A stretch of 64,000 nt of DNA from Modicisalibacter xianhensis (GTDB lineage: Bacteria > Pseudomonadota > Gammaproteobacteria > Pseudomonadales > Halomonadaceae). The stretch's first letter is position 1. Every line of letters starts with the position of its first letter. The notes under the pieces were generated by a model. The model was not told the DNA's origin and did no database searches. It saw only the letters and a program-made list of their open reading frames with translations. Positions 27,008 through 35,774 of this stretch are shown in pieces. The position numbers were made by a program, and so were the translations under genes. The DNA is taken from the NCBI RefSeq assembly GCF_900113605.1, contig NZ_FOPY01000001.1, positions 7,669 to 71,668 of the forward strand, read 5' to 3'.

Positions 27008-28630
27008 TCAGCCCTCCGCCGCACGGCCCTTCTGCGGAAAGAGTCCGCGGGGGCGCTTCTGAATGAACAGGATGATGAAGACCAGCACGATGATCTTGGC
27101 GAGCACGGCACCCGCCCAAGGCTCGATGACCTGATTGATGACGCCCAGCGACATGCCGGCGACCAGCGTGCCCCACAGGTTGCCGACCCCGCCGAACACC
27201 ACGACCATGAACGAGTCGATGATGTAGCTCTGGCCGAGGTTGGGGCCTACGTTGGTAAGCTGCGACAGCGCCACGCCGGCCAGGCCGGCGACGCCGGAGC
27301 CGAGAGCGAAGGTCATGATGTCGACACGCGTGGCACGGATGCCCATGGAGCGCGCCATGGCCCGGTTCTGGGTCACTGCACGCACTTCCAGGCCCAGGCG
27401 GGTCTTGCGCATCACCAGCATGATTCCGGCGAAGACCACCAGCGCGAAGCCCAGCACATACAGGCGGTTGAGGGTCAGCGACAGCGCCTCGTTGATGACC
27501 AGAGAGCCACTCATCCACTCCGGAGTGACCACCGTGCGGTTGAGCGGCGAGATCAGCGTGCGTACCAGCTGCTGCAGGATCAGGCTGACGCCGAAGGTGG
27601 CCAGCAGGGTCTCCAGCGGACGCCCCTTGAGAAAGCGAATTACGCTGCGCTCGATGATGATGCCGGCGAACACCGCGACCAGAAAGCCGGCGGGAATCGA
27701 CAGGATCAGCGCCAGCCCGGGCTGGCCCGGCAGCAGTTGCTGCATCATCCAGGTGGTATAGGCGCCGAGCATGATCAGCTCGCCATGCGCCATGTTGATC
27801 ACGCCCATGACGCCAAAGGTGATGGCCAGGCCGATGGCGGCCAACACCAGCACCGAGCCCAGGCTGAGCCCGAAGTACAGGGTCTCCGCGGCGCGATTGA
27901 GCTTGAGCTTCTGCTCGATGCTCGCCAGGGCCTGCTGCGCGGCCTCGGCGGCATCGCCCTCGCCGGCGGCAACGCCATTGAGCGCGGCGCGTACGGCGGG
28001 GTTCAGGCTGCCCGACAACGTGTCGATGGCATCACTGATGGCTTCGCTGTCGCCGCTTTGCAGGCGATGGATGGCCAGGGCCTGGGCGAGTTTTTCGCGC
28101 ACCGCCGGGCTCTCCTCGGCCTCGAGACGCGCGGCCAAGGGTTCGGCCAGGTTGGCGTCGACCTCGCCGAGCAGGCGGTCAGCACTGGCCAGGCGTTCGC
28201 GCTCCGAGGGGGCGTCGAGATCCAGAATGGCCATGGCACTGCGCAGTTGGTTGCGCAGTGCATTGTTGATGGTGATGCGGTCGATGTTGCGCCGCGAGAC
28301 CTCACCCAGAGGGGCATCGTCGACGGCATCGATGACCGTCCAGTCGCGGCCCCGGTTTTCGGTGACGATGACGAAGCGACCGCTGTCTTCCAGGCGCTGA
28401 AGCTTGCCATCGAGCAGCGCAGTCAGCCAGGTCCGCGTACGCGGATGCCCGCTGGCGACCAGGGCCTGGATGGCCTCGCCTTTCGCAGCATAGGAATCCG
28501 CGCCCAGGGCGGCCAGTTCGGGAGGGACTTCCTGCTCAGCACTGCCGGTCTGCTGCGCGAAGACGGATGGCGCCAACGTGACAAAGCACCAGAACAGGAG
28601 TATGAAGTTGATCGTCCGCAGAGGGTTCAT
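27008..28630 (-). CDS. urtB: Urea ABC transporter permease UrtB
   Basis: A 540-residue LivH-type permease with the long N-terminal extension characteristic of UrtB. A signal-like helix (residues 1-25, ending FAQQ) is followed by about 220 residues of soluble, helical-repeat-like sequence. The membrane domain then starts near TLYFGLSLGSVLVLAAIG and includes the GVMGVINMAHGELIMLGAYT motif. Segments such as LGLEVRAVTQNRAMARSMGI and SYIIDSFMVVVFGGVGNLWGT are diagnostic. The extension is presumably exposed to the periplasm; its role is unknown. Confidence 0.96.
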   Translation of the reverse strand: MNPLRTINFILLFWCFVTLAPSVFAQQTGSAEQEVPPELAALGADSYAAKGEAIQALVASGHPRTRTWLTALLDGKLQRLEDSGRFVIVTENRGRDWTVIDAVDDAPLGEVSRRNIDRITINNALRNQLRSAMAILDLDAPSERERLASADRLLGEVDANLAEPLAARLEAEESPAVREKLAQALAIHRLQSGDSEAISDAIDTLSGSLNPAVRAALNGVAAGEGDAAEAAQQALASIEQKLKLNRAAETLYFGLSLGSVLVLAAIGLAITFGVMGVINMAHGELIMLGAYTTWMMQQLLPGQPGLALILSIPAGFLVAVFAGIIIERSVIRFLKGRPLETLLATFGVSLILQQLVRTLISPLNRTVVTPEWMSGSLVINEALSLTLNRLYVLGFALVVFAGIMLVMRKTRLGLEVRAVTQNRAMARSMGIRATRVDIMTFALGSGVAGLAGVALSQLTNVGPNLGQSYIIDSFMVVVFGGVGNLWGTLVAGMSLGVINQVIEPWAGAVLAKIIVLVFIILFIQKRPRGLFPQKGRAAEG

Positions 28631-28708
28631 GCGGGTGTCCTTTGAGTGGCGTGTAGTTGTGGTTCTCGGAAGCGATCCGGCCGCAAGCGACCGGATCGTG
28701 CATGCGTA

Positions 28709-30019
28709 TTACTGGCTGGCCACCTGTGCCTCGCCACCGCCGCAGCTCTTCTCGACCACGTTGTAGTTGCCGCATTCCAGCGGCTTGCGCCAGTCGCTGA
28801 TCAGATCGCGCGAACCGGGCAGGTAGTCGGACCAGGCATCGCCGGCCACGGTGGACGGTGTCTCCCAGACGACCGAGAACTGGCCGTTGTCCTGGATCTC
28901 GCCGATCAGTACCGGCTTGGTGATGTGATGGTTGGGCATCATCGCCGCATAGCCACCGGACAGGTTGGGCACGCTCACGCCGATGATCGCGTCCTTGACC
29001 GCATCGACATCGGTAGTCCCGGCTTTTTTGACCGCTTCCTTCCACAGGTTGAAGCCGATGTAGTGGGCTTCCATGGGGTCGTTGGTCACGGCGTTCTCGT
29101 CACCGGTGTACTCGATCCAGTTGTCGATGAAGTCGTAGTTGGCATCGGTATCGACGCTCATGAAGTAGTTCCAGGCCGCCAGGTGACCGACCAGCGGTGC
29201 AGTGTCGATGCCCGAGAGTTCCTGCTCACCCACCGAGAAGGCGATGACCGGGATGTCGGCGGCGTCGATGCCCTGGTTGCCCAGCTCACGGTAGAACGGC
29301 ACATTGGCGTCGCCATTGATGGTCGAGACCACGGCGGTCTTCTTGCCGGCGCTGCCGAAACGCTTGATCTCGGAAACGATGTTCTGCCAGTCGGAGTGAC
29401 CGAACGGGGTGTAGTTGATCATGATGTCTTCCTGCGCCACGCCGTGATCCTTGAGATAGGCTTCGAGGATCTTGTTGGTGGTGCGCGGATAGACGTAGTC
29501 GGTGCCGGCCAGAACCCAGCGCTCGACACCGACGTTGTTCATCAAGTAGTCGACGGCGGGAATCGCCTGCTGGTTGGGTGCGGCACCGGTATAGAAGACG
29601 TTTTCGGAAGACTCCTCGCCTTCATACTGCACCGGATAGAACAACAGGCCGTTGAGTTCCTCGACGACCGGCAATACCGACTTGCGCGACACGGAGGTCC
29701 AGTTGCCGAAGATCACGTCGACCTTGTCCTGCTCCAGCAGTTGACGCGCCTTCTCGGCGAACAGCGGCCAATCGGACGCCGGATCGACGACCACCGGCTC
29801 GAGTTGGCGGCCCAGCAGGCCACCCTGCGCGTTCTGCTGCTCGATCAGCATCAGCATGGTGTCTTTCAGCGTCGATTCACTGATCGCCATGGTGCCGGAC
29901 AGCGAATGCAGGATACCCACCTTGATGGGATCGTCTTCCTGAGCCAATGCGGGAAAGGACATGCCCATGGCCACCAGAGAGGTCGCCAGCCAGCGAGAGG
30001 AAACTTGCCACTTCTTCAC
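28709..30019 (-). CDS. urtA: Urea ABC transporter substrate-binding protein UrtA
   Basis: A 436-residue periplasmic binding protein with a signal peptide at residues 1-26 (cleavage after ALA; mature start QEDDPIKVGILHSLSGTMA). The UrtA-type Leu/Ile/Val-binding fold shows EQQNAQGGLLGRQLEPVVVDPASDWPLFAEKA, FGNWTSVSRKSVLPVVEE and GLLFYPVQYEGEESS. It captures urea for UrtBCDE. It is the first gene of the operon, with a 60-nt untranslated leader predicted from the sigma-54 promoter upstream and AAGGAG before the AUG. Confidence 0.97.
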   Translation of the reverse strand: MKKWQVSSRWLATSLVAMGMSFPALAQEDDPIKVGILHSLSGTMAISESTLKDTMLMLIEQQNAQGGLLGRQLEPVVVDPASDWPLFAEKARQLLEQDKVDVIFGNWTSVSRKSVLPVVEELNGLLFYPVQYEGEESSENVFYTGAAPNQQAIPAVDYLMNNVGVERWVLAGTDYVYPRTTNKILEAYLKDHGVAQEDIMINYTPFGHSDWQNIVSEIKRFGSAGKKTAVVSTINGDANVPFYRELGNQGIDAADIPVIAFSVGEQELSGIDTAPLVGHLAAWNYFMSVDTDANYDFIDNWIEYTGDENAVTNDPMEAHYIGFNLWKEAVKKAGTTDVDAVKDAIIGVSVPNLSGGYAAMMPNHHITKPVLIGEIQDNGQFSVVWETPSTVAGDAWSDYLPGSRDLISDWRKPLECGNYNVVEKSCGGGEAQVASQ

Positions 30020-30091
30020 GATGGAACTCCTTGCGCTTGTGTTGTTATCGCTGCATGAGCGGCGTTTGCCGCGCCATTACCGATCTCTGTC

Positions 30092-30107
30092 GCAAGGGAT
30101 GTGCCAA
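30092..30107 (-). promoter_or_regulatory. Sigma-54 promoter of the urt-ure operon
   Basis: On the - strand the sequence reads TTGGCACATCCCTTGC. This is TGGCAC, five bases, TTGC, a perfect match to the -24/-12 consensus for RNA polymerase with sigma-54. Transcription should start near 30080, 60 nt before urtA. Confidence 0.9.
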
Positions 30108-30182
30108 TAACCTAAAACACCCTAAAAGTAGTTTTATATCAAAAAGTTATTCATAACCCACAGCAGTCGGCGCAAGGCGGCA

Positions 30183-30199
30183 TGCACTTGAGCGGTGCG
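30183..30199. promoter_or_regulatory. NtrC-type enhancer site, promoter-proximal
   Basis: TGCACTTGAGCGGTGCG fits the NtrC pattern TGCACY-N5-RGTGCA with one mismatch at the last base. Its centre is about 111 bp upstream of the predicted start. Confidence 0.75.
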
Positions 30200-30245
30200 C
30201 CATTTGCACCATCGCAGGACTGATAAACCGCCACGAAAAAACACG

Positions 30246-30262
30246 TGCACTTAAACGGTGCA
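30246..30262. promoter_or_regulatory. NtrC-type enhancer site, promoter-distal
   Basis: TGCACTTAAACGGTGCA is a perfect TGCACY-N5-RGTGCA match. Its centre is 63 bp (six helical turns) from the proximal site and about 174 bp upstream of the predicted start, on the same DNA face. Confidence 0.85.
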
Positions 30263-30396
30263 CATGTATACGAAAAGTGGGAAGGAGAGAAACAGACTGC
30301 TCAGTACGCTGTAGAGTGGGGACGAAAATCGTCTGGTGCAGGCGCCACGAACCGGCTCGACATGGGTTGCCGAGCCGGAAACGCAGCTATTTCTAC

Positions 30397-32223
30397 CTAG
30401 CCCTGGGTCAGGAAATCGTCTTCGCTCAGTGCCATCAACGGCTCGGCACCGGCTCGTAGCTGGCGCTCCAAGGCTTCCGTGCGTGGCAGCATGCGGCTGA
30501 TGAAGTGTCGCCCGACCGCCAGCTTGCTGTGATAGAACGCCTCGCCGGCGGTGCCCTGCCCCTCGAGACCCGCCTGGGCGGCAGCCGCCATCTTCCACCA
30601 CAGCCAGGCATACACGACATGGCCCGTCAGGTTGAGATAATCCGCCGCGGCAGCGCCCAGTTCCTCGGGATGGCCATCGGCGCGTGCAAGCAGCTCGGCG
30701 GTCACGCGTTCCAGTCGCTCGGCCTCAGCGAGAGCGGCCTGTGTGAAGTCGTCTATGGCCGCACTGCTTCCCGACGCCTCGATCTCATCGCGCAGGCGCG
30801 CCAGGAAGCGCGTCATATAGGCACCGCCGTTGCGGAACAGCTTGCGCCCCACCAGATCCATGGCCTGGATACCGTTGGTGCCTTCATAGATCATGGCAAT
30901 CCGTGCATCGCGCACGTACTGCTCCGCACCCCATTCCACGCAATAGCCGTTGCCCCCGTAGATCTGCTGGGCCTCGACCGTGGCTTCGAAGCCGCGATCG
31001 GTCAGAAACGCCTTGGCGACGGGCGTCAGCAGCGCCACCAGATCCTGGGCTTCGGCACGAACAGTGTCGTCGGGATGGAACCTGACGCGGTCGAGCTGCT
31101 GCGCCACACAGGCCGCGAATGCGCGCCCACCTTCGTTCCAGGCACGCACGTTCAATGCCATGCGCCGCACATCGGGATGCACCAGAATGGGGTCGGCCGG
31201 TTTGCCGGGGGCCACCGGCCCGTTCGGCGCCCGGCTCTGCAGGCGTTCGCGGGCGAAGTCCATGGCGCTCTGGTAGGCCACTTCACCGAGCCCCAACCCC
31301 TGGATGCCGATCGACAGACGCTCGTAGTTCATCATCGTGAACATGGCGGCAAGCCCCTGGTGGGGTTCGCCGATCAGCACGCCCTCGGCCGCCTCGAAGT
31401 GCATGACACAGGTGGCGCTGCCCTTGATGCCCATCTTGTGTTCCAGACCACCGCAGACCACCCCGTTGGCTTCGCCCGCCTCACCGTCGGCGCCGACCTT
31501 GCGCTTGGGCACCAGGAACAGCGAGATGCCCCGCGTCCCCTCGGGTGCGTCGGGCAGCTTGGCGAGCACCAGGTGAACGATATTGTCGACCATGTCGTGC
31601 TCGCCACCGGTGATCCATATCTTGCTGCCGGTGATGGCGTAAGTCGCGGGGATACCGCTCTCGCCATCCGGGTTGGGCACGGCGCGCGTCTTGATCAGCC
31701 CCAGGTCGGTACCGCAGTGCGGCTCGGTCAGGCACATGCTGCCCAGCCATTCGCCGGCGTACATACGCGGCAGAAAGGTGCGCTTGACTGCCTCCGGCGC
31801 GTGATGGTCGAGCAGCAGCGCCGCGCCGGTATTGAGCGCCGGATAGAGCGCAAAGCTGGTGTTGGTGGCGTAGAGCATTTCCTCGAACGCCACGGTCAGC
31901 AGCTTGGGCATGCCCTGCCCGCCATGCTCGGGGTTACCGCCCAGACCGAACCAGCCACCTTCCGCCAGGGTGCGCTGTGCCGCCTTGAAACCCTTGGGCG
32001 TGGAGACCTGGCCAGCATCGAAGCGGCAGCCTTCGGCATCCCCGCTCTGGTTGAGGGGAAACAGCTCCGCCTGGGTGACGCGCGCGCCCTCCTCAAGGAT
32101 GGCATCAGCCAGATCGGGCGTGACTTCCGCGGTGTCGGGCATGGCAGCCCACTCCTCGCCGGCACGGAAAACGTCGTTGAGGACGAAACGCATGTCGCGT
32201 AGCGGTGCCTGATAGCTGGCCAT
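30397..32223 (-). CDS. Acyl-CoA dehydrogenase of the large (AcdA/DmdC-like) type
   Basis: A 608-residue FAD-dependent acyl-CoA dehydrogenase with the extra N- and C-terminal domains of the roughly 600-residue family (FadE-like and DmdC-like enzymes). The core shows GLGGNPEHGGQGMP, MCLTEPHCGTDLGLIKTRA (FAD/substrate loop), SKIWITGGEHD and the catalytic-base region IAMIYEGTNGIQAMDLVGRKL. It performs the first oxidation step of beta-oxidation; chain-length or methylmercaptopropionyl specificity cannot be read here. The start is the Met after GGAGTTC-type spacing; eight upstream codons were dropped. A near-perfect palindrome 20 bp upstream suggests control by a fatty-acid-responsive TetR-type repressor. 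Confidence 0.9.
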   Translation of the reverse strand: MASYQAPLRDMRFVLNDVFRAGEEWAAMPDTAEVTPDLADAILEEGARVTQAELFPLNQSGDAEGCRFDAGQVSTPKGFKAAQRTLAEGGWFGLGGNPEHGGQGMPKLLTVAFEEMLYATNTSFALYPALNTGAALLLDHHAPEAVKRTFLPRMYAGEWLGSMCLTEPHCGTDLGLIKTRAVPNPDGESGIPATYAITGSKIWITGGEHDMVDNIVHLVLAKLPDAPEGTRGISLFLVPKRKVGADGEAGEANGVVCGGLEHKMGIKGSATCVMHFEAAEGVLIGEPHQGLAAMFTMMNYERLSIGIQGLGLGEVAYQSAMDFARERLQSRAPNGPVAPGKPADPILVHPDVRRMALNVRAWNEGGRAFAACVAQQLDRVRFHPDDTVRAEAQDLVALLTPVAKAFLTDRGFEATVEAQQIYGGNGYCVEWGAEQYVRDARIAMIYEGTNGIQAMDLVGRKLFRNGGAYMTRFLARLRDEIEASGSSAAIDDFTQAALAEAERLERVTAELLARADGHPEELGAAAADYLNLTGHVVYAWLWWKMAAAAQAGLEGQGTAGEAFYHSKLAVGRHFISRMLPRTEALERQLRAGAEPLMALSEDDFLTQG

Positions 32224-32242
32224 GGAGTTCTCCTGAAAAAAA

Positions 32243-32260
32243 TTCAAACGATCGCTTGAA
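32243..32260. promoter_or_regulatory. PsrA-like palindrome before the acyl-CoA dehydrogenase gene
   Basis: TTCAAACGATCGCTTGAA is an 18-bp inverted repeat with a single mismatch pair. It lies directly upstream of the coding start, where a repressor would block transcription. It resembles PsrA/FadR-TetR operators of gammaproteobacterial beta-oxidation genes. Confidence 0.6.
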
Positions 32261-32324
32261 ATACTAGACCAGCGCGGGTGTGGCCGTCACCTCGCCATTA
32301 GACCAACACCTGCTCGCGACAACG

Positions 32325-32347
32325 AAAAACGCCTCCCGGAGGAGGCG
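32325..32347 (-). terminator. Rho-independent terminator of cobA
   Basis: Read on the - strand, CGCCTCC pairs with GGAGGCG around a 4-nt TCCG loop and is followed by TTTTT. It lies 26 bp past the cobA stop. Confidence 0.85.
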
Positions 32348-32372
32348 CAGCCAAGAGAAGCATCTGCCGAGG

Positions 32373-33251
32373 TCAATCCTGGCCAGCGCTTCGTGAGGGC
32401 CCAGGATACTTTCCCGTATCCCAGCCCTGACTGTGGGCTATCCCGGGTTCGAACCATGCCAGCCTTTCGTGCAGCGACACCACGCTACCGATGATGATCA
32501 GCGTAGGTGGCTGGATCAGCCCATGCGTCAGGCTGGCTGGCAATTCGGCCAGGGTGCCGATGTGAACGCGCTGCCGGGCGGTCGTGCCCTGCTCGATCAG
32601 GGCCAGCGGTGTGTCGCCCGGCAGCCCGTGGTTCTGCAGCTCCCGGCGGATCACCTCGAGGCTGCTCAGGCCCATGTAGAACACCAGCGTCTGTTGGCTG
32701 CGCGCCAGCGTCGGCCAATCCAGGTCGCTGCTGCCATTCTTGAGATGGCCGGTCACGAAGCGTACCGACTGGGCATGCTCGCGATGCGTCAACGGAATGC
32801 CTGCATAGGCCCCGCATCCTGCCGCTGCGGTAACGCCCGGGATCACTTCGAATGACACGCCGGCCTGCGCCAATGTCTCGAGTTCCTCCCCGCCTCGCCC
32901 AAAAATGAAGGGATCACCACCCTTGAGCCTGACAACACGCTTGCCCTGTCGGGCCCAGTCGACCAGGGCCTGGTTGATGTCTTCCTGCGGTAGGCTGTGC
33001 TGCGAGCGTGCCTTGCCAACATAGAAGGTCTGCGCCTCTGGGTTGGCCAATGCCAGGATTTCGCCACTCACCAGGCGGTCGTGAAGGATCACCTCGGCGA
33101 CCTGAAGGCGCCTGAGTGCCTTGAGCGTCACGAGTTCAGGGTCGCCCGGGCCGGCACCCACAAGACACACATGCCCTTGCGGAAAGTCGCGAATGGCACT
33201 CGCGTCGGCCTGTTCCGGCAGTACGCCACGAGGGAACGTGTCGAGGGGCAT
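32373..33251 (-). CDS. cobA: Uroporphyrinogen-III C-methyltransferase (SUMT)
   Basis: A 292-residue S-adenosylmethionine methyltransferase that converts uroporphyrinogen III to precorrin-2 on the way to sirohaem and cobalamin. The tetrapyrrole methylase fold is clear: [20 protein letters not shown] (about 27-46), [17 protein letters not shown] (about 108-124), [19 protein letters not shown] and the C-terminal [21 protein letters not shown] polar head of about 25 residues and a basic/Ser-rich tail are extra. It is free-standing, not fused to CysG dehydrogenase/ferrochelatase. It is monocistronic and ended by a hairpin. Confidence 0.95.
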   Translation of the reverse strand: MPLDTFPRGVLPEQADASAIRDFPQGHVCLVGAGPGDPELVTLKALRRLQVAEVILHDRLVSGEILALANPEAQTFYVGKARSQHSLPQEDINQALVDWARQGKRVVRLKGGDPFIFGRGGEELETLAQAGVSFEVIPGVTAAAGCGAYAGIPLTHREHAQSVRFVTGHLKNGSSDLDWPTLARSQQTLVFYMGLSSLEVIRRELQNHGLPGDTPLALIEQGTTARQRVHIGTLAELPASLTHGLIQPPTLIIIGSVVSLHERLAWFEPGIAHSQGWDTGKYPGPSRSAGQD

Positions 33252-33366
33252 TGCAGGGCCTATATAGCTAAAAGAATTAAGAAACCAAATTTTATGCAGA
33301 ACATAAAGATATCCCAGACGAAATGCCAGTAACGTCTGGTTGGCTGCTTATAACGCTTTGACCATA

Positions 33367-33395
33367 AACGAGAACGCCCCCGGCAGGCGGGGGCG
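33367..33395 (-). terminator. Hairpin after the sodium-dependent transporter gene
   Basis: CGCCCCC pairs with GGGGGCG around a 7-nt loop. Downstream on the - strand is GTTCTCGTTT, a poor T-tract. It is the only plausible terminator for the transporter transcript. Confidence 0.6.
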
Positions 33396-33419
33396 ATACG
33401 TCGGGACCATCCTGGCCGA

Positions 33420-34880
33420 TCAACCGGCAAGCTGGCGTCCCAGACGCGGACTGAGCAATTCACCGAGGATGACAAAGATGGCCAACGCCCCCAGCAACCA
33501 GGGCCACTGCGTGCCCATGTCGAGCGCCATGATGCCCAGCGCATCGATGAAGATCACCACGATGCCCAACGGGCTGACATAGCGGATCATGAACAGCCAC
33601 AGGGCATGCTGGGCCTTGCTCAGGCCAAGCTCGGCCTTGAAGATCTCGTTACGCAGCACGAAACCGGCCAGCAGTGCCATGCCCAGGCCACCCAGCGGCA
33701 TCATCCAGCGCGACGTCAGGTAGTCGAGCCAGTCGAAGAACGTCTTGCCAGCCAGGGTCCAGTCAGCACCGACATTAAACGACAGCATGGCCAACGTGCT
33801 GACAATCCACAACACGATACCGGTGCCCCAGGAGGCCTTGACCCGGGAGATGCCCTTGCTTTCGTTGAGCCAGGCCACGGTAGCCTCGATCATCGAGATC
33901 GCCGAGGTCAGCGCCGCCATGGTCAGCATCACGAAGAAGATGATTTCAAGCAATGTACCGAAGGGCATCTGCTGGAAGGCCAGCGGCAGGCTCATGAAGA
34001 TCAGCCCCGGGCCGCTGGCCGGGTCCATGCCATTGGCGAAGATCACCGGGAAGATGGCGAGCCCGGCCATCAACGCGACCAGCGTGTCACAGACGGCCAC
34101 GGTAAAGGTGGTACGCGCGATCGAACTGCCATCGGGCAGGTAGGAGCCATAGGTCAGGATGGCACCGGAAGCCAGAGACAGGGTGAAGAAGGCATGTCCC
34201 ATCGCCGCCAGCAGCCCCTCGCCGGAGAGTTTGCCAAGCTCGAAACCGAACAGGAAATCCAGCGCCTGCCCGAAACCACCGGAGAACATGGCGTAGACGA
34301 TCATGATCGCCAGCATGATCACCATGCCCGGCATCATCCAGCGCACGTTGCGCTCGATACCGTCCTGAACGCCCTTGCCGACGATCAGCATGGTGGTCAC
34401 GGTGACCAACGTGCTCCAGAAGCCGAGATTGAGCGGGTTGGCATTATTGGCGCCGAAGATCGCTGCCATGCCGTCGACACTATCGGCATTCAGCCCACCG
34501 CTGATGGCTTTCCACAGGTAAGAGACCGACCAGCCGGCCACGACCACATAGAACGAGAGGATCATGAAGCCGCATAGCATGGCCATCCAGCCGAGCAGCG
34601 ACCACCCCGAACTGCGGCCCGACTCCCTGGCAACCCGCCGAATTGCATCGATCGGGCTGCCTCGCCCACGGCGGCCATAGCCAATCTCTACCATCATTAT
34701 CGGGATGCCGATGGCCAGGATGCAGGCCAGGTAGACCAGCACGAAAGCCCCACCGCCGAATTCACCGGTCATGTAGGGGAATTTCCAGATATTGCCCAAC
34801 CCCACCGCGGAACCGGTGGCTGCCAGAATGAAACCCCAGCGGCTCACCCACAGATTGTTGGGTTTCTCTCTTGTCGTCAT
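33420..34880 (-). CDS. Neurotransmitter:sodium symporter family transporter (LeuT-like)
   Basis: A 486-residue transporter of the NSS/SNF family with 11-12 membrane helices. The first helix carries the sodium/substrate motif TGSAVGLGNIWKFPYMTGEFGGGAF. Helix 6 has the unwound region in FTLSLASGAILTYGSYLP. The GYGRRGRGSPIDA cytoplasmic loop is also typical. It imports an amino acid or similar solute with Na+. The frame extends 75 codons further upstream, but the Met before TTREKPNNLW has AAGGTG at the right spacing and matches family starts. It is divergent from a marR-ktrAB unit; operator-like palindromes lie between them. Confidence 0.9.
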   Translation of the reverse strand: MTTREKPNNLWVSRWGFILAATGSAVGLGNIWKFPYMTGEFGGGAFVLVYLACILAIGIPIMMVEIGYGRRGRGSPIDAIRRVARESGRSSGWSLLGWMAMLCGFMILSFYVVVAGWSVSYLWKAISGGLNADSVDGMAAIFGANNANPLNLGFWSTLVTVTTMLIVGKGVQDGIERNVRWMMPGMVIMLAIMIVYAMFSGGFGQALDFLFGFELGKLSGEGLLAAMGHAFFTLSLASGAILTYGSYLPDGSSIARTTFTVAVCDTLVALMAGLAIFPVIFANGMDPASGPGLIFMSLPLAFQQMPFGTLLEIIFFVMLTMAALTSAISMIEATVAWLNESKGISRVKASWGTGIVLWIVSTLAMLSFNVGADWTLAGKTFFDWLDYLTSRWMMPLGGLGMALLAGFVLRNEIFKAELGLSKAQHALWLFMIRYVSPLGIVVIFIDALGIMALDMGTQWPWLLGALAIFVILGELLSPRLGRQLAG

Positions 34881-35073
34881 GAAGAACACCTTGGTTTTGT
34901 TGTTGGCCGAAGAGCTACCAGCCATCGCAACGCGCAGCGCCGTCATTGTAGCGATTTCCTGAGGCGTTTCATCGCTGAACGTTGACGTTTCGCCACGACG
35001 TGAACAGTCTGCAGCGAAAATTGCTGTATCGTTATTCTTATTCATGCAGCGACAGGCATGGCACTCCACCTTA

Positions 35074-35087
35074 GTTTCAAATGAAAC
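35074..35087. promoter_or_regulatory. MarR-like operator candidate A
   Basis: GTTTCAAATGAAAC, a perfect 14-bp palindrome with 6-bp arms and an AA/TT-like centre. It shares the TTTC-N4-GAAA pattern with candidate B 107 bp away. Both are in the region upstream of the marR-type gene. Confidence 0.5.
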
Positions 35088-35181
35088 GATAGGCCGGCGC
35101 ACTTCACCGGTACAATAGGCAGGCAGCCTTTGTAAGCACTGGAATGCCGCAAATCCGTAACATCTTTCTTACACCCGATGC

Positions 35182-35193
35182 TTTCGTATGAAA
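35182..35193. promoter_or_regulatory. MarR-like operator candidate B
   Basis: TTTCGTATGAAA has the same TTTC-N4-GAAA architecture and the same ATGAAACGA right arm as candidate A. It lies about 60 bp before the TTG start of the MarR-type gene. Confidence 0.5.
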
Positions 35194-35252
35194 CGACCTT
35201 CCTCTCGACGTTATACTTTGTCCATCATGATGAGCACGAAGGAGGAAGGCGC

Positions 35253-35759
35253 TTGAACTTCGCCACGGATTCCAACGATGTCGGCGAACTTCGCCTGGAA
35301 GGGTTCCTGCCCTATCGCCTGGCAAACATTGCCGAGCGCATCAGCCAGGCCTTGTCGCTGATCTATGCCGAGCAGTTCGACCTGACCATCGCACAATGGC
35401 GAATCCTTGCCTGGCTGCAGCAGGAGCGGACGCTCAGCGCCAAGCGTATTTGCGAACTCACCGCCATGGACAAGGCCCGCGTGTCGCGCGCCGTCAACCA
35501 GTTGATTGAACGCGAACTGATCCAACGTCAACGTGACCACGAAGATCAGCGCACCCAATGGTTGTCCCTGGCCCCCGCCGGACTCACCCTGCTCAAGGAC
35601 GTGATCCCACGCGCACTGGACTGGGAAGCCGAGATCGTCGCCACCCTGTCCGCCACGGAGTACCGGGACCTGCTACGCTTGCTTTCCAAGGTGGAAAAGG
35701 GCCTGGCGCGCCTGGAGTCGCCATCGCACGACACGGCATCGCCTTCCGAGCCCAACTAA
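35253..35759 (+). CDS. MarR family transcriptional regulator (TTG start)
   Basis: A 168-residue winged-helix regulator. The fold is recognisable from FLPYRLANIAERISQALSLIYAEQFDLTIAQWRILAWL, the recognition helix in MDKARVSRAVNQLIERELI and the wing with RQRDHEDQRTQWLSLAPAG. MarR proteins usually bind short palindromes as dimers and release them on binding small phenolic or other ligands. I use the TTG start because a strong AAGGAGGAAG site lies 7 nt upstream and no suitable ATG is in phase. It is 15 bp before ktrA, an unusual pairing. Paired TTTC-N4-GAAA repeats upstream are candidate operators. Confidence 0.85.
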   Translation: MNFATDSNDVGELRLEGFLPYRLANIAERISQALSLIYAEQFDLTIAQWRILAWLQQERTLSAKRICELTAMDKARVSRAVNQLIERELIQRQRDHEDQRTQWLSLAPAGLTLLKDVIPRALDWEAEIVATLSATEYRDLLRLLSKVEKGLARLESPSHDTASPSEPN

Positions 35760-35774
35760 CATAAGGAGTGTTCG

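Larger units (their letters stand above)
30020..30396. other. 377-bp regulatory region between urtA and the acyl-CoA dehydrogenase gene
   Basis: No gene is seen here. It carries the urt promoter elements listed separately, an A/T-rich stretch between promoter and enhancers (30.11-30.16 kb) that may bend for DNA looping, and a weak hairpin (30352-30378, CCGGCTCG/CGAGCCGG) that could end the acyl-CoA dehydrogenase transcript. Confidence 0.7.
34881..35252. other. 372-bp divergent control region (symporter / marR-ktrAB)
   Basis: I see no gene here that I can support; open frames reaching in from both sides look non-coding. It holds two related inverted repeats (annotated separately), presumably the promoters of the symporter gene and of the marR gene, and a strong AAGGAGGAAG ribosome binding site at its right end. 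Confidence 0.6.

Noticed and set aside
26633-28645. 670-codon open frame on the + strand opposite urtB/urtC
   Set aside because: The sense strand encodes intact UrtB and UrtC. The antisense frame is His/Gln-rich, has no family signature or good start, and reflects GC-rich codon bias.
28646-30058. 470-codon + strand frame opposite urtA
   Set aside because: UrtA is intact on the - strand with signal peptide. The antisense protein resembles no family.
30505-32202. 565-codon + strand frame opposite the acyl-CoA dehydrogenase
   Set aside because: The - strand protein is a full-length family member. The antisense frame is rich in His/Arg/Gly and has no ribosome binding site.
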